64,000 nt of DNA from Duncaniella muris (GTDB lineage: Bacteria > Bacteroidota > Bacteroidia > Bacteroidales > Muribaculaceae). Positions 36,463 through 46,225 of the stretch are shown here, in pieces. Both the position numbers and the translations under genes were made by a program. Location: the NCBI RefSeq assembly GCF_003024805.1, contig NZ_PUEC01000003.1:1-64000 (forward strand). The letters run 5' to 3'. Below the pieces are notes generated by a model. That model was not told where the DNA came from, searched no databases, and saw nothing but the letters and a program-made list of their open reading frames with translations. Each line of letters begins with the position of its first letter. Position 1 is the stretch's first letter.

Positions 36463-36804
36463 ATGGTTTCTAAGATACAACGCAGAACTAAAATCAAGGC
36501 CCGCATCCGCGGGAAGATTTCCGGCACCGCCGCTCGTCCCCGCATGTCGGTTTTCCGCAGCAACAAGCAGATCTATGTCCAGCTCATCGACGACCTCGCA
36601 GGCACAACTCTTTGCGCCTCATCTTCAAAGGGCATCGAAGAGGGCACCAAGTGTGAAATCGCAGCCAAGGTTGGCGAGGCTATCGCTCAGAAAGCTCTTG
36701 CAGCCGGTATCACCGAAGTGGTTTTCGACCGCAACGGCTACCTTTTCCATGGCAGAGTTAAATCATTGGCTGACGCCGCACGCAAAGGCGGCCTTAAATT
36801 CTAA
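36463..36804 (+). CDS. rplR: Ribosomal protein L18
   Basis: L18 binds 5S rRNA with L5. The 113-residue protein contains [38 protein letters not shown] and [29 protein letters not shown] longer overlapping frame (36452-36820) is a shadow. Confidence 0.96.
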   Translation: MVSKIQRRTKIKARIRGKISGTAARPRMSVFRSNKQIYVQLIDDLAGTTLCASSSKGIEEGTKCEIAAKVGEAIAQKALAAGITEVVFDRNGYLFHGRVKSLADAARKGGLKF

Positions 36805-36809
36805 AGAAT

Positions 36810-37328
36810 ATGGCTACTAAGAACAATAAAGTTAAATCCACCAACGATCTCGAACTCAAGGATCGTCTCGTCGCCATCAACCGCGTCACCAAGGTTACCA
36901 AAGGTGGCCGCACATTCACTTTCGCAGCCATCGTTGTTGTCGGAAATGAAAACGGCATCGTAGGCTGGGGCCTCGGAAAAGCCAATGAAGTTCAGGCCGC
37001 AATCGCAAAAGGCGTTGAAGCTGCCAAAAAGAACCTCATCAAGGTTCCTGTTCATCGCGGAACAATCCCCCACGAACAGATCGCCAAATTCGGCGGTTCA
37101 CGCGTAATCCTCAAACCCGCAAGCCACGGTACCGGTGTAAAAGCCGGTGGTGCGATGCGTGCCGTTCTTGAGAGCGTAGGCGTGACTGACGTCCTTGCAA
37201 AATCAAAGGGTTCTTCCAACCCTCACAACCTCGTAAAGGCAACCATCGCCGCCCTCGGCGAAATGCGCTCACCCGCTCAGGTTGCACAGAACCGCGGTAT
37301 CTCTATCGACAAAGTGTTTAACGGCTAA
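36810..37328 (+). CDS. rpsE: Ribosomal protein S5
   Basis: S5 helps form the mRNA entry site and affects fidelity. The 172 residues include [23 protein letters not shown], the dsRBD-like [28 protein letters not shown] and [26 protein letters not shown]. Confidence 0.97.
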   Translation: MATKNNKVKSTNDLELKDRLVAINRVTKVTKGGRTFTFAAIVVVGNENGIVGWGLGKANEVQAAIAKGVEAAKKNLIKVPVHRGTIPHEQIAKFGGSRVILKPASHGTGVKAGGAMRAVLESVGVTDVLAKSKGSSNPHNLVKATIAALGEMRSPAQVAQNRGISIDKVFNG

Positions 37329-37343
37329 TCATCCATATATCAG

Positions 37344-37523
37344 ATGGCAAAAATTAAAATCACCCAGATTAAGAGCCGCATCAACGCTCCCGCAGTGCAG
37401 AAGCGCACTCTCGACGCCCTCGGCTTGAAAAAAATGCATCACTCAGTAGTCCTTGAGGACACCCCCTCAGTGATGGGTATGGTTAAAGCAGTACGCCACT
37501 TGGTAGAAGTGACCAACGCCTAA
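37344..37523 (+). CDS. rpmD: Ribosomal protein L30
   Basis: This short 59-codon gene begins ATGGCAAAAATTAAAATC. Its product has IKITQIKSRINAPAVQKRTL, LGLKKMHHSVVLEDTPSVMGM and KAVRHLVEV, the whole L30 fold. Position between rpsE and rplO is the conserved one. Confidence 0.95.
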   Translation: MAKIKITQIKSRINAPAVQKRTLDALGLKKMHHSVVLEDTPSVMGMVKAVRHLVEVTNA

Positions 37524-37547
37524 TTTCTAAAAATCATTAACACAACT

Positions 37548-37994
37548 ATGGATTTAAGCAATTTAAAACCAGCTGTAGGCTCCGTCCAGAAGAAAACCCG
37601 TATCGGCCGTGGCGCCGGTTCCGGCAAGGGTGGAACATCTACCCGTGGTCACAAGGGTGCCAAATCACGTTCAGGCTACAGCCGCAAAATAGGTTTTGAA
37701 GGTGGTCAGATGCCTCTTCAGCGCCGTCTCCCCAAATTCGGTTTCAAACCCCTCAACCGCACCGAATACAAAGCTGTCAATCTTGTTGATCTCGAACGTC
37801 TCGCCGAGACTGCCGGAATCGAAAAGATCGGCGTAGCCGAACTCGTTGCAGCAGGCCTCATCAACGGCAAGCAGCCAGTCAAGATCCTCGCGACAGGCAA
37901 GCTTACCAGGAAACTCGCTGTTGAGGCCAACGCATTCTCCGCAGCCGCAGAGAAAGCAATCGTTGAAGCCGGAGGCTCAGTAACCAAAATTTAA
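37548..37994 (+). CDS. rplO: Ribosomal protein L15
   Basis: L15 is a late-assembly 50S protein. The 148-residue sequence shows the Gly/Lys/Arg-rich N-terminal extension GRGAGSGKGGTSTRGHKGAKSR and FEGGQMPLQRRLPKFGF, followed by the globular domain ending FSAAAEKAIVEAGGSV. Confidence 0.97.
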   Translation: MDLSNLKPAVGSVQKKTRIGRGAGSGKGGTSTRGHKGAKSRSGYSRKIGFEGGQMPLQRRLPKFGFKPLNRTEYKAVNLVDLERLAETAGIEKIGVAELVAAGLINGKQPVKILATGKLTRKLAVEANAFSAAAEKAIVEAGGSVTKI

Positions 37995-38011
37995 TCCCCC
38001 TTCTCCTCGAA

Positions 38012-39361
38012 ATGAGATTTATTGAAACAATTCGTAACATCTGGACCATTGAGGAACTGAGAAAGCGTATTCTTGTCACCCTCCTGCTGGTGCTCGTCTA
38101 TCGTCTCGGCTGCTACGTAGTCCTTCCCGGCATTTCGCCGGAGGATCTCGACGCCCTGTCGAAGTTCACCAACAAGAGCGGCCTCATGCAACTCCTTGAC
38201 ATGTTCTCAGGAGGCGCCTTCTCTCAGGCCTCGATCTTCGCTCTCGGCATCATGCCCTACATCACTGCATCAATCGTGATACAGCTGCTCGGCATGGTAC
38301 TCCCTTCCTTCCAGAAGCTCCAGAGCGAAGGCGAGAGCGGCCGCCAGAAGCTCAGCCAGTACACCCGTTATCTGACTGTGCTTATCCTGCTGCTCCAGGG
38401 TCCTGCATATCTTGTAAATCTCCAGGTTCAGGTGAGCGCCGCCACAGGCGGTGCCACCATGGGCTTCTGGACATTGGCATTCCTTACAGTAATCCTTGCA
38501 GCCGGCTCCATGTTCATCATGTGGCTCGGTGAGCGCATTACAGACCGCGGCATCGGCAATGGTATCTCCTTCATCATCCTTGTAGGTATCATTGCACGTC
38601 TTCCGGGAGCGCTCTTCTACGAATTCACAAGCCGTCTTCCGGGAGCCACCGGCAGTCAGGGCGGTCTCATCATGTTCGTAGTTGAAATTCTCCTGCTCTT
38701 CGCAGTCACCGTAGGTGCAGTCCTTCTCGTGCAGGGAACACGCAAGGTGCCCGTACAGTACGCCAAGCGTATTGTCGGCAATCGCCAATACGGAGGTGCC
38801 CGCCAGTACATCCCCCTGAAAGTAAACGCCGCCGGCGTGATGCCCATCATCTTCGCCCAGGCAATCATGTTCATCCCCATCACTCTCGCCGGATTCGGCA
38901 GCTCAGAGAGCTCATCGGGATTCTACGCCGCTTTCTCGGACATCAACGGATTCTGGTACAATCTTGTCTACTTCATCCTCATCGTGGCATTCACCTACTT
39001 CTACACCGCCATCACAGTGCGTCCCACCCAGATGGCAGAGGACATGAAGCGCAACAACGGCTTCATCCCCGGTGTGAAGCCTGGAAAGAAAACCGCAGAA
39101 TATCTCGACTCGATCATGTCGCGCATCACTCTTCCCGGTTCACTCTTCCTCGGCATCGTGGCCATCCTCCCTGCATTCGCACGCTTCTTCGGCATCAGCC
39201 AGAACTTCGCGCAATTCTTCGGAGGCACATCACTGCTCATCCTTGTCGGTGTCGTTCTTGATACCCTCCAGCAGATCGAAAGCCACCTGATGATGCACCA
39301 CTATGACGGACTCATGAAGGACGGCAAGATCAAAGGCCGCACCACCGGTTCAGCCTATTAA
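38012..39361 (+). CDS. secY: Preprotein translocase channel SecY
   Basis: SecY is the ten-helix channel of the Sec translocon in the inner membrane. The 449-residue protein includes IRNIWTIEELRKRILVTLLL, FALGIMPYITASIVIQLL (plug region precedes it) and ARQYIPLKVNAAGVMPIIFAQ. NNGFIPGVKPGKKTAEYLDSI is the cytosolic loop that contacts the ribosome. The gene ends ten codons after the last helix. Confidence 0.97.
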   Translation: MRFIETIRNIWTIEELRKRILVTLLLVLVYRLGCYVVLPGISPEDLDALSKFTNKSGLMQLLDMFSGGAFSQASIFALGIMPYITASIVIQLLGMVLPSFQKLQSEGESGRQKLSQYTRYLTVLILLLQGPAYLVNLQVQVSAATGGATMGFWTLAFLTVILAAGSMFIMWLGERITDRGIGNGISFIILVGIIARLPGALFYEFTSRLPGATGSQGGLIMFVVEILLLFAVTVGAVLLVQGTRKVPVQYAKRIVGNRQYGGARQYIPLKVNAAGVMPIIFAQAIMFIPITLAGFGSSESSSGFYAAFSDINGFWYNLVYFILIVAFTYFYTAITVRPTQMAEDMKRNNGFIPGVKPGKKTAEYLDSIMSRITLPGSLFLGIVAILPAFARFFGISQNFAQFFGGTSLLILVGVVLDTLQQIESHLMMHHYDGLMKDGKIKGRTTGSAY

Positions 39362-39398
39362 TACCCGTCTCGATTACCGCTGATTCATTCTTCAATAA

Positions 39399-40181
39399 AT
39401 GATCTATCTTAAGACACCCGAAGAAATCGAAAAAATGCGACAGGCATCCACGCTTGTGAGCCGCACACTTGGCGAAGTCGCCAAGTGGGTGGCTCCGGGC
39501 GTGACTACCCGTCACCTTGACAACATTGCCCGCGAATTCATGCGCGACAATGGAGGCAAGCCCGCATGTCTCGGTTACGGAGGGTTTCCCGGCACACTCT
39601 GCATCGAAGTCAACGAGACAGTAGTCCACGGATTCCCCTCCGGCTACGAACTCCGCGACGGAGATATAATCGGCATCGACACCGTGGTCGAACTCGACGG
39701 ATACCACGGAGACATGTGCTACACTTTCCCCGTAGGAGAGATCGCCCCCGAAGTGCTCGCACTCTGCAAAGTCACCAAGGAATCTCTCTACAAAGGAATC
39801 TCGGCAGCCCAGGAAGGAAAACGCATCGGCGACATCGCCAACACAGTCCAGACCTACTGCGAGCGTCACGGCTACAGTGTAGTGCGCGAAATGTGCGGAC
39901 ACGGCATCGGGCGCAAAATGCATGAAGACCCTGAAGTCCCCAACTACGGACGCCGTGGTTGCGGACCCGTACTGAAAAAGGGTATGTGCATCTGCATCGA
40001 ACCCATGATCAACCTTGGCAGCCGCAACATCGTCATCGAAAAAGACGGCTGGCAGTGCCGCACAAAAGACCGCAAACCATCCGCCCACTATGAACACACC
40101 ATAGTCATAGACCCGGAAGGCCCGCAGATCCTCACCACATTCGACTACATCGAAGAAGCTCTCGGAGACAGATTCATTTAA
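39399..40181 (+). CDS. map: Methionine aminopeptidase type I
   Basis: Map removes the initiator Met from nascent proteins. The 260-residue pita-bread enzyme carries the five metal ligands in GIDTVVELDGYHGDMCYTF (two Asp), CGHGIG (His), IEPM (Glu) and YEHTIVI (Glu). Co-location with secY and infA is the usual arrangement. Confidence 0.97.
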   Translation: MIYLKTPEEIEKMRQASTLVSRTLGEVAKWVAPGVTTRHLDNIAREFMRDNGGKPACLGYGGFPGTLCIEVNETVVHGFPSGYELRDGDIIGIDTVVELDGYHGDMCYTFPVGEIAPEVLALCKVTKESLYKGISAAQEGKRIGDIANTVQTYCERHGYSVVREMCGHGIGRKMHEDPEVPNYGRRGCGPVLKKGMCICIEPMINLGSRNIVIEKDGWQCRTKDRKPSAHYEHTIVIDPEGPQILTTFDYIEEALGDRFI

Positions 40182-40219
40182 CAAACAACCCAACCGATAT
40201 TTCATCATCGAAATAAAAT

Positions 40220-40438
40220 ATGGCAAAACAAGCAGCAATCGAACTTGACGGAACCATCGTTGAAGCCTTGTCAAACGCAATGTTCCGCGTCGAACTTGAA
40301 AACGGGCACGAAATCACAGCCCACATTTCAGGCAAGATGCGCATGCACTACATCAAGATCCTCCCCGGCGATAAAGTGAAAGTGGAAATGTCGCCCTACG
40401 ACCTCTCTAAAGGCCGCATCGCATTCCGCTACAAATAA
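40220..40438 (+). CDS. infA: Translation initiation factor IF-1
   Basis: IF-1 occupies the A site during initiation. The 72-residue OB-fold protein contains [60 protein letters not shown], matching the family end to end. Confidence 0.97.
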   Translation: MAKQAAIELDGTIVEALSNAMFRVELENGHEITAHISGKMRMHYIKILPGDKVKVEMSPYDLSKGRIAFRYK

Positions 40439-40479
40439 AACATCCAGAAATAATCATCTTCAATACAACAGATAAACCA

Positions 40480-40596
40480 ATGAAAGTAAGAGCTTCAGTC
40501 AAAAAGCGCACTCCAGACAGCAAAATCGTGCGCCGCAAAGGACGTCTTTACGTCATCAACAAGAAAAACCCCAAATACAAGCAGCGCCAAGGTTAA
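40480..40596 (+). CDS. rpmJ: Ribosomal protein L36 (zinc-free type)
   Basis: This 38-codon gene starts [17 protein letters not shown] and ends [12 protein letters not shown]. Typical zinc-binding L36 has three Cys and one His, and none of the Cys is present here, so it is the C-minus form. It lies 41 bp after infA, its conserved position. Confidence 0.94.
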   Translation: MKVRASVKKRTPDSKIVRRKGRLYVINKKNPKYKQRQG

Positions 40597-40721
40597 TCGG
40601 TCCGGATCACAAAGATAGACTGAAAGTCATTATAGAAACCCATTAGTTAATATTTCTCAATGATTTCTAATAAGTGTTTCGAAATGACTGAAAGCCTATT
40701 TTAAGATCGCTGAAAAAGTAT

Positions 40722-40729
40722 TACCTTTG
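40722..40729 (+). promoter_or_regulatory. Internal promoter before rpsM
   Basis: TACCTTTG followed by C matches the -7 box. It is located in the 165-bp gap between rpmJ and rpsM, 33 bp before the rpsM start. No exact TTTG is found at -33. It would drive the alpha set (rpsM-rpsK-rpsD-rpoA-rplQ) separately. Confidence 0.6.
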
Positions 40730-40761
40730 CAAAAATTTTAGTCAAGTAATCAAGTAATTAT

Positions 40762-41142
40762 ATGGCAGTAAGAATTGTGGGAGTTGACCTCCCCCAGAAC
40801 AAAAGAGGTGAAATCGCCCTGACCTATATTTTTGGTATCGGCCGTAGCGCAGCCAAGTCAATCCTTGACAAGGCAGGCGTTGACGTGAATATCAAGGTCA
40901 AGGACTGGACCGACGATCAGGCAGCCAAAGTTCGTGAAGTAATCGGCGCCGACTACAAGGTTGAAGGTGACCTCCGCAGCGAAATTCAGCTCAACATCAA
41001 ACGTCTTATGGACATCGGATGCTATCGTGGCATCCGTCATCGTAACGGTCTCCCCGTGCGTGGTCAGAGCACCAAAAACAACGCCCGTACACGCAAGGGT
41101 CGCAAGAAAACTGTTGCAAACAAGAAAAAAGCTACTAAATAA
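40762..41142 (+). CDS. rpsM: Ribosomal protein S13
   Basis: S13 contacts the P-site tRNA and bridges to the 50S subunit. The 126-residue protein has [24 protein letters not shown] and [27 protein letters not shown], with a Lys-rich end. It starts the alpha gene set behind its own promoter. Confidence 0.97.
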   Translation: MAVRIVGVDLPQNKRGEIALTYIFGIGRSAAKSILDKAGVDVNIKVKDWTDDQAAKVREVIGADYKVEGDLRSEIQLNIKRLMDIGCYRGIRHRNGLPVRGQSTKNNARTRKGRKKTVANKKKATK

Positions 41143-41151
41143 TAAACGAAA

Positions 41152-41541
41152 ATGGCAAAAAAGACAGTCGCAGCAAAGAAAAGAAACGTCAAGGTTGACG
41201 CCGCCGGTCAGCTTCACGTTCACTCGTCTTTCAACAACATCATTGTGTGCTTAGCCAACTCTGAAGGTCAGGTAATTTCCTGGTCATCCGCTGGCAAGAT
41301 GGGTTTCCGTGGCTCAAAGAAGAACACTCCCTACGCAGCCCAGATGGCCGCTCAGGATTGCGCCAAAGTAGCCTATGACCTCGGTCTCCGCAAAGTGAAG
41401 GCCTATGTCAAAGGTCCCGGCAACGGCCGTGAATCAGCAATCCGCACCGTGCATGGCGCAGGTATCGAAGTTACTGAAATCGTTGACGTAACTCCGCTGC
41501 CCCACAACGGATGCCGTCCTCCCAAGCGTCGTCGCGTATAA
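41152..41541 (+). CDS. rpsK: Ribosomal protein S11
   Basis: S11 forms part of the mRNA exit platform. The 129-residue sequence has [44 protein letters not shown] and [19 protein letters not shown], the signature C-terminus. A 359-bp spacer follows. Confidence 0.97.
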   Translation: MAKKTVAAKKRNVKVDAAGQLHVHSSFNNIIVCLANSEGQVISWSSAGKMGFRGSKKNTPYAAQMAAQDCAKVAYDLGLRKVKAYVKGPGNGRESAIRTVHGAGIEVTEIVDVTPLPHNGCRPPKRRRV

Positions 41542-41900
41542 TATCCGCCCAGACCTCGCTCGACCGGAGTCCGGTGGCCGGCTCAGCTCTCACTTTCAGA
41601 ATCAAAACATCAAATGAGCCGCCGCAAACCGGAAACCCGGCAACAAGGTAAATTTTGATTATTCAATTTTTTCCAACTCCTTTTCAGATCCAAAGACGAT
41701 CTGCGGGCTTCTGCCTCCACGAACCGGACGGAGAAGACCGGATGGCTGAGTGAAAGCCATGATGACTCTTCAGTGAAATAGACCACATCTTTTATTCACC
41801 TCTCTGTGGTCGCGGCTGTCACCCCGGAATTCATCAGTTTTCATCATCAGCCGCAGAATCGGAGCCACTGAAAAGGAAACAACATCAAACAAAAACAGAA
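41542..41900 (+). other. Long spacer upstream of rpsD
   Basis: This 359-bp gap lies inside the alpha set with no gene visible. Possible local stems include CCGGAGTCCGG (about 41569-41579) and CCACA/TGTGG pairing near 41783-41812. S4 represses its operon through a structured leader in several bacteria, so an S4-binding leader is a reasonable but unproven reading. Confidence 0.5.
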
Positions 41901-42506
41901 ATGGCAAGATACACAGGTCCCCGCACCAAAATCGCCCGTAAGTTTGGCGAACCCATCTTCGGTGAAGATAAAGTCCTCGCCAAGAAAAATTATCCTCCGG
42001 GCCAGCACGGACTCAACAAAAGAAGAAAAACTTCTGAGTACGGCGTCCAGCTCCGCGAGAAGCAGAAAGCCAAATACACCTACGGCGTTCTCGAAAAGCA
42101 GTTCCACAACCTCTTCGACAAAGCATCACGCGCTAAAGGTATCACCGGTGAGATCCTCCTTCAGCTTCTTGAAGGCCGTCTCGACAACGTAGTTTATCGT
42201 CTCGGTATCGCACCCACCCGCGCAGCAGCCCGTCAGCTTGTGCTCCACCGCCACATCGTGGTCAACGGCAAAGTTGTCAACATCGCATCTTACGCAGTTA
42301 AGCCCGGCGATGTTATCGGTGTCCGTGAAAAGTCAAAGTCTCTCGAAGTAATTTCCGACGCACTCGCCGGATTCAATCACAGCAAATATCCTTGGCTCGA
42401 ATGGGATGAGAACATCAAGGCCGGTAAATTCCTCCATGTTCCCGCCCGTGAAGACATCCCTGAGAACATCAAAGAACAGCTTATCGTCGAGTTGTATTCT
42501 AAATAA
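41901..42506 (+). CDS. rpsD: Ribosomal protein S4
   Basis: S4 is a primary assembly and fidelity protein of the 30S subunit. The 201-residue protein starts [21 protein letters not shown]. It has the S4 RNA-binding domain [34 protein letters not shown]. The N-terminal zinc-binding Cys residues of some S4 proteins are absent. Confidence 0.97.
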   Translation: MARYTGPRTKIARKFGEPIFGEDKVLAKKNYPPGQHGLNKRRKTSEYGVQLREKQKAKYTYGVLEKQFHNLFDKASRAKGITGEILLQLLEGRLDNVVYRLGIAPTRAAARQLVLHRHIVVNGKVVNIASYAVKPGDVIGVREKSKSLEVISDALAGFNHSKYPWLEWDENIKAGKFLHVPAREDIPENIKEQLIVELYSK

Positions 42507-42523
42507 TAATTAAATCAAGATCC

Positions 42524-43516
42524 ATGGCTATTTTAGCATTCCAGAAACCCGACAAAGTCCTCATGTTGGAAGCCGATAATCATTTCGGTAAATTTGAGTT
42601 TAAGCCATTGGAACCGGGATATGGTATAACCATTGGCAACGCCCTGCGTCGCATCCTTCTCTCCTCCCTCGAAGGTTTCGCCATCTCGTCGATCCGCGTT
42701 GACGGAGTGAAACACGAGTTTGACACTATCCCCGGCGTCAAGGAAGATGTCACAAACATCATTCTTAACCTCAAGAAAGTAAACCTTAAGCAAAAGGTTG
42801 AAGATACCGACTTCGAAAAAGCCTCCATCACTGTGTCAGGTCAGGAAGAGTTCACAGCCGGTGACATTGGCAAAGTCCTCTCAGGATTTGAAGTCCTGAA
42901 CCCCGATCTTGTCATCTGTCATTTGGATCCGAGCGCCAGCTTCACTATCGACCTCACAATCAACAAAGGTCGCGGTTGGGTTCCCGCCGAGGAAAACCGC
43001 AATGCAAACGACGCTATTGATGTCCTCGCGATCGACTCGATCTACACCCCGATTCAGAATGTGAAATACACAGTGGAGAACTTCCGCGTTGATCAAAAGA
43101 CCGACTACGACAAGCTCACACTTGAAATCACCACCGACGGATCAATTCTTCCGAAAGACGCTCTCAAAGAAGCAGCTAAAATTCTCATCTATCACTTCAT
43201 GCTCTTCTCCGATGAAAAGATCACTCTTGAAACGGACGAAACTGACGGTGAAGAAGAATTTGATGAAGAAGTACTCCACATGCGCCAGCTCCTCAAGAGC
43301 AAGCTTGTGGATATGGACCTCTCAGTCCGCGCCCTCAACTGCCTCAAGAGCGCCGAGGTTGAAACCCTTGGTGAACTCGTGGTCTTCAACAAGACCGACC
43401 TCCTGAAATTCCGTAACTTCGGCAAGAAGTCACTCACCGAACTCGATGAACTTCTTGCAAACCTCAACCTCTCCTTCGGAATGGATATTTCCAAATATAA
43501 ACTTGATAAAGAGTAA
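42524..43516 (+). CDS. rpoA: RNA polymerase alpha subunit
   Basis: RpoA is the assembly scaffold of RNA polymerase and contacts regulators. The 330-residue protein has the N-terminal dimerisation domain ([30 protein letters not shown]) and the C-terminal DNA- and activator-binding domain (about 250-330; [37 protein letters not shown]). An acidic linker [13 protein letters not shown] joins them. Confidence 0.98.
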   Translation: MAILAFQKPDKVLMLEADNHFGKFEFKPLEPGYGITIGNALRRILLSSLEGFAISSIRVDGVKHEFDTIPGVKEDVTNIILNLKKVNLKQKVEDTDFEKASITVSGQEEFTAGDIGKVLSGFEVLNPDLVICHLDPSASFTIDLTINKGRGWVPAEENRNANDAIDVLAIDSIYTPIQNVKYTVENFRVDQKTDYDKLTLEITTDGSILPKDALKEAAKILIYHFMLFSDEKITLETDETDGEEEFDEEVLHMRQLLKSKLVDMDLSVRALNCLKSAEVETLGELVVFNKTDLLKFRNFGKKSLTELDELLANLNLSFGMDISKYKLDKE

Positions 43517-43524
43517 TTATAACG

Positions 43525-44022
43525 ATGAGACACAATAAAAAATTCAATCACCTCAGTCGCAAGAAGGCTCATCGCGACGCTCTGCTCGCCAACATGACGA
43601 TCTCGCTGATCATGCACAAACGCATCTTCACAACCCTCGCCAAGGCCAAAGCTCTCCGCGTCTATGCTGAGCCCCTGATCAACCGCGCTAAGGAAGACAG
43701 CACTCCCAACCGCCGTCTGGTTTTCGCTCATCTCCAGAATAAGGAGGCTGTGACTGAACTCTTCCGCGAAATCGCTCAGAAGATCGCTAACCGCCCCGGT
43801 GGTTACACCCGCATCCTCAAAACAGGCAACCGTCTCGGTGACAACGCCAAGACTTGCTTCATCGAACTCGTAGACTACAACGAAAACATGCTTAAGGACA
43901 ACGGCGGCAAGAAGCAGACCCGCACCCGTCGTTCTCGCCGTGGCGCTAAGAACGCAGCACCCGCAGCTGAAGCACCCGCCCAGGCAGAAACTCCTGCAGC
44001 AGAAGCTCCCGCAGCTGAATGA
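43525..44022 (+). CDS. rplQ: Ribosomal protein L17 with Ala/Pro/Glu tail
   Basis: L17 lies near the tunnel exit. The 165-residue protein has the usual domain ([79 protein letters not shown]) to about residue 130. It continues with a basic stretch and an Ala/Pro/Glu repeat tail that E. coli L17 lacks. Such tails are common in Bacteroidetes. It ends the cluster. Confidence 0.96.
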   Translation: MRHNKKFNHLSRKKAHRDALLANMTISLIMHKRIFTTLAKAKALRVYAEPLINRAKEDSTPNRRLVFAHLQNKEAVTELFREIAQKIANRPGGYTRILKTGNRLGDNAKTCFIELVDYNENMLKDNGGKKQTRTRRSRRGAKNAAPAAEAPAQAETPAAEAPAAE

Positions 44023-44054
44023 TCTGAAGCTAGCTGACAACGAGATTCATTTAT

Positions 44055-44104
44055 AAAAATTTCACCGGATTCCTCTCAGAGGAGCATCCGGTGAAATTTT
44101 TTTA
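44055..44104 (+). terminator. Terminator of the ribosomal cluster
   Basis: A 15-bp perfect stem pairs 44056-44070 with 44086-44100. A nested TCCTCT/AGAGGA can form in the loop, and the stem runs into seven T. It lies 33 bp after rplQ and is the strongest terminator in the window. Confidence 0.92.
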
Positions 44105-44257
44105 TTATATTTATGCCCGATCCCTGCGATATTCCGGACGGAAAATTTTCCGGCCCGCAATATTTGACTCTCAGCAGCCCTTAAAAGAGTCTATTTGAAC
44201 TTATGACTGTGAACCTTAGCTATTTATGGGATCTTAAAAAATTACAGCACCTGCATA

Positions 44258-44581
44258 ATGAAAATGTTTACCTCCGGCGAGAGGCGAGGCCTCATCCTGC
44301 TTACCTTGATTCTACTGCTGCTTGGGGCGGCGGTTGCGATCTGTGACCGCCGTCAAGATCGCAACAGTGATATGTCACATATTGAGATCATAGCAGCAGA
44401 TGAAGCAGGGCAGCAGAAAGATCAACAGACCGTTCATCCGGATACGCTTCCAGGCAAAGACAATAAAGAAGATCCGGGCAAAAGGGTAGGGCGCAGGAAG
44501 AAATCAGACCATAAGAAATCCGGCAAGTCTCTCCGGCAGCCACCGCCGCCACGGCGCCCCTTGGATCAGCCGGTGAATTGA
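44258..44581 (+). CDS. Small membrane-anchored basic protein, unknown
   Basis: The 107-residue protein is not recognised as a named family. It starts MKMFTSGERRGLILLTLILLLLG, giving a membrane segment at about 11-28. The hydrophilic tail is acidic, then strongly basic and Pro-rich (GRRKKSDHKKSGKS, PPPPRRPLDQP). A (S/K)GERRG-plus-membrane-helix start resembles N-termini of Bacteroidetes ComEA-like helix-hairpin-helix proteins, but no such domain follows, so this may be a shortened relative. A bidirectional terminator lies 40 bp downstream. Confidence 0.55.
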   Translation: MKMFTSGERRGLILLTLILLLLGAAVAICDRRQDRNSDMSHIEIIAADEAGQQKDQQTVHPDTLPGKDNKEDPGKRVGRRKKSDHKKSGKSLRQPPPPRRPLDQPVN

Positions 44582-44620
44582 CAGCTCAGGAATAAGCATC
44601 CGGACAGGCGCATAAAATAG

Positions 44621-44668
44621 AATCGCATCCGCAATGAGGTCGGAGACCCTCGGCGCGGATGCGATTTT
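44621..44668. terminator. Bidirectional terminator between convergent genes
   Basis: AATCGCATCCGC (44621-44632) pairs perfectly with GCGGATGCGATT (44655-44666). It is flanked by A-rich DNA on the left and TT on the right, so it can end transcripts of the small membrane protein gene and of the MFS gene. Confidence 0.75.
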
Positions 44669-44728
44669 ACTGTAATGTATGTGCGTGTCGCGGACACGTG
44701 GAGCGAAGTCTGCTCCGCTCAATCCTGA

Positions 44729-46108
44729 TTACAGATTGCGGGGATCGATTTCTTCATCGACGGGAATGTCTGTATTGACATTCTTCGAGCCTACAAGGCC
44801 GTAGAAAAGCAGATAGGCAAGCATTGCTACCACCAGCCAGTAGGAAGCCATATAGCCGATGCTGTTGGCAATGGCGTTCTGAACGAGAGGCATGATGCCG
44901 CCGCCTACCACCATCATCATGAATATGCCGGAAGCCTGGGCGGTATATTTACCGAGGCCCTCCACCGCAAGGTTGAAAATGCCGCCCCACATGATGGAAG
45001 TGCAAAGGCCGCAGAGAATAAGCAGGAAGGCGCTGACAGGCACTTCGGCTCCACCTTCATAGAGGAATTCAGGCACGGGGAGTGTGCTTTCCTTGGGGAT
45101 AAAGATGGCAAGGATGATAAGCACTATCGCTGTGCATGAAACGGCTATGAGCTGTGTGCGTGACGAAACGGCTCCGCTGATGAAACCTGAAAGTGTACGG
45201 CCCACGAGCATGAACAGCCAGTAGATAGCCACGATCGCACCTGCGATGGTTGATGCCTGGCCTACCACGCCGGCGCCGTTGGCAGTCTGATCGGCAAGAT
45301 AGAAATTGAGGGTGCCGGGGATGCCGACTTCAATACCTACATAGAAGAAAATGCCGATTACGCCAAGCACTGTGTGGCGGAAGTTCCAGGGAGAGTGTGA
45401 ATACTTGACTTTCTTTCCGGAAGTAGTGTTCGGCTCAGGTATAGCGACGAATGACAGGATCACGAAAGCCACCGCAAAGATGCCGATACCGATGAAAAGA
45501 AGCGGATTGACATCTCCGATCTGGGTCTTGTCGGTGAGAACGCCGATGAGCATACCGACGAAGAACGGGGTCATTGTGCCGGAGAAGGAGTTGAGCGCAC
45601 CGCCGAACTGCAGCAGCTGGTTGCCCTTGTTGCCGCCGCCGCCGAGAAGGTTGAGCATCGGGCAGACAACCGTGTTGAGCATACAGACGCAGAAACCGCA
45701 TATGAATGCGCCGAGCAGATAGATGAAGAAGTTGAGAGTGATGGGGAAAGAGTGTGCCACACCGTCAGCATTTGTTGAATTAAAGGTGGTCACAACAGTG
45801 TCTGTCCCTACGCTGCTTGACAGGAACTGGACGAAAAGACCGACGATGCCGACAGCCAGGGCCCAGAGAGCCGTTTTCTTGTAGCCGATTTTGACGAGCA
45901 GGTTTCCGGCCGGAATGCCCATGAACAGATAAGCTGCGAAGTTCATCATGTTGCCCATCATGCCGAGCACTGAATTTCCTTCAAACTGATAGCCCCAGAT
46001 TGTACCGATCGGAGCTGCGAGGTTGGTAACGAACGAGATCATGGCGTAGATGAAAAACATCACTACTATAGCCACTATTCGCCCGTTGTTCTTTGCGGTA
46101 GTTTCCAT
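44729..46108 (-). CDS. Sugar MFS transporter (FucP/GluP-like)
   Basis: This is a 459-residue major-facilitator permease with about 12 predicted membrane helices, of the fucose/glucose-galactose symporter type. It includes FAAYLFMGIPAGNLLVKIGYKKTAL, the conserved loop after helix 2, LLIGVLTD-like spacing and MWGGIFNLAVEGLGKYTAQASGIFMMMVVGGGIMPL in the C-half. It should import a hexose or deoxyhexose with protons. The frame is open to 46228, but a TATCTTTG promoter box lies at 46233-46226 and METTAKNNGR is the usual start, so 46108 is chosen. Substrate is not determined. Confidence 0.87.
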   Translation of the reverse strand: METTAKNNGRIVAIVVMFFIYAMISFVTNLAAPIGTIWGYQFEGNSVLGMMGNMMNFAAYLFMGIPAGNLLVKIGYKKTALWALAVGIVGLFVQFLSSSVGTDTVVTTFNSTNADGVAHSFPITLNFFIYLLGAFICGFCVCMLNTVVCPMLNLLGGGGNKGNQLLQFGGALNSFSGTMTPFFVGMLIGVLTDKTQIGDVNPLLFIGIGIFAVAFVILSFVAIPEPNTTSGKKVKYSHSPWNFRHTVLGVIGIFFYVGIEVGIPGTLNFYLADQTANGAGVVGQASTIAGAIVAIYWLFMLVGRTLSGFISGAVSSRTQLIAVSCTAIVLIILAIFIPKESTLPVPEFLYEGGAEVPVSAFLLILCGLCTSIMWGGIFNLAVEGLGKYTAQASGIFMMMVVGGGIMPLVQNAIANSIGYMASYWLVVAMLAYLLFYGLVGSKNVNTDIPVDEEIDPRNL

Positions 46109-46225
46109 TTGTTGATTTTTGGTAGAAGAAAAATTATGTAATAAAAGAATTTGTTTCTTTGCGAGCCTTAGAAATTTGTGTTTGCGGAAAATATGGTTTG
46201 TATGACTGATAGTTTCATAACACAG

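Noticed and set aside
36452-36820. A 122-codon frame overlapping rplR
   Set aside because: It is an out-of-frame shadow; the L18 frame at 36463-36804 carries the conserved sequence.
39330-40280. A 316-codon minus-strand frame across map
   Set aside because: It lies antisense to a fully conserved methionine aminopeptidase and shows the Phe/Asp/Cys-rich pattern of a codon mirror.
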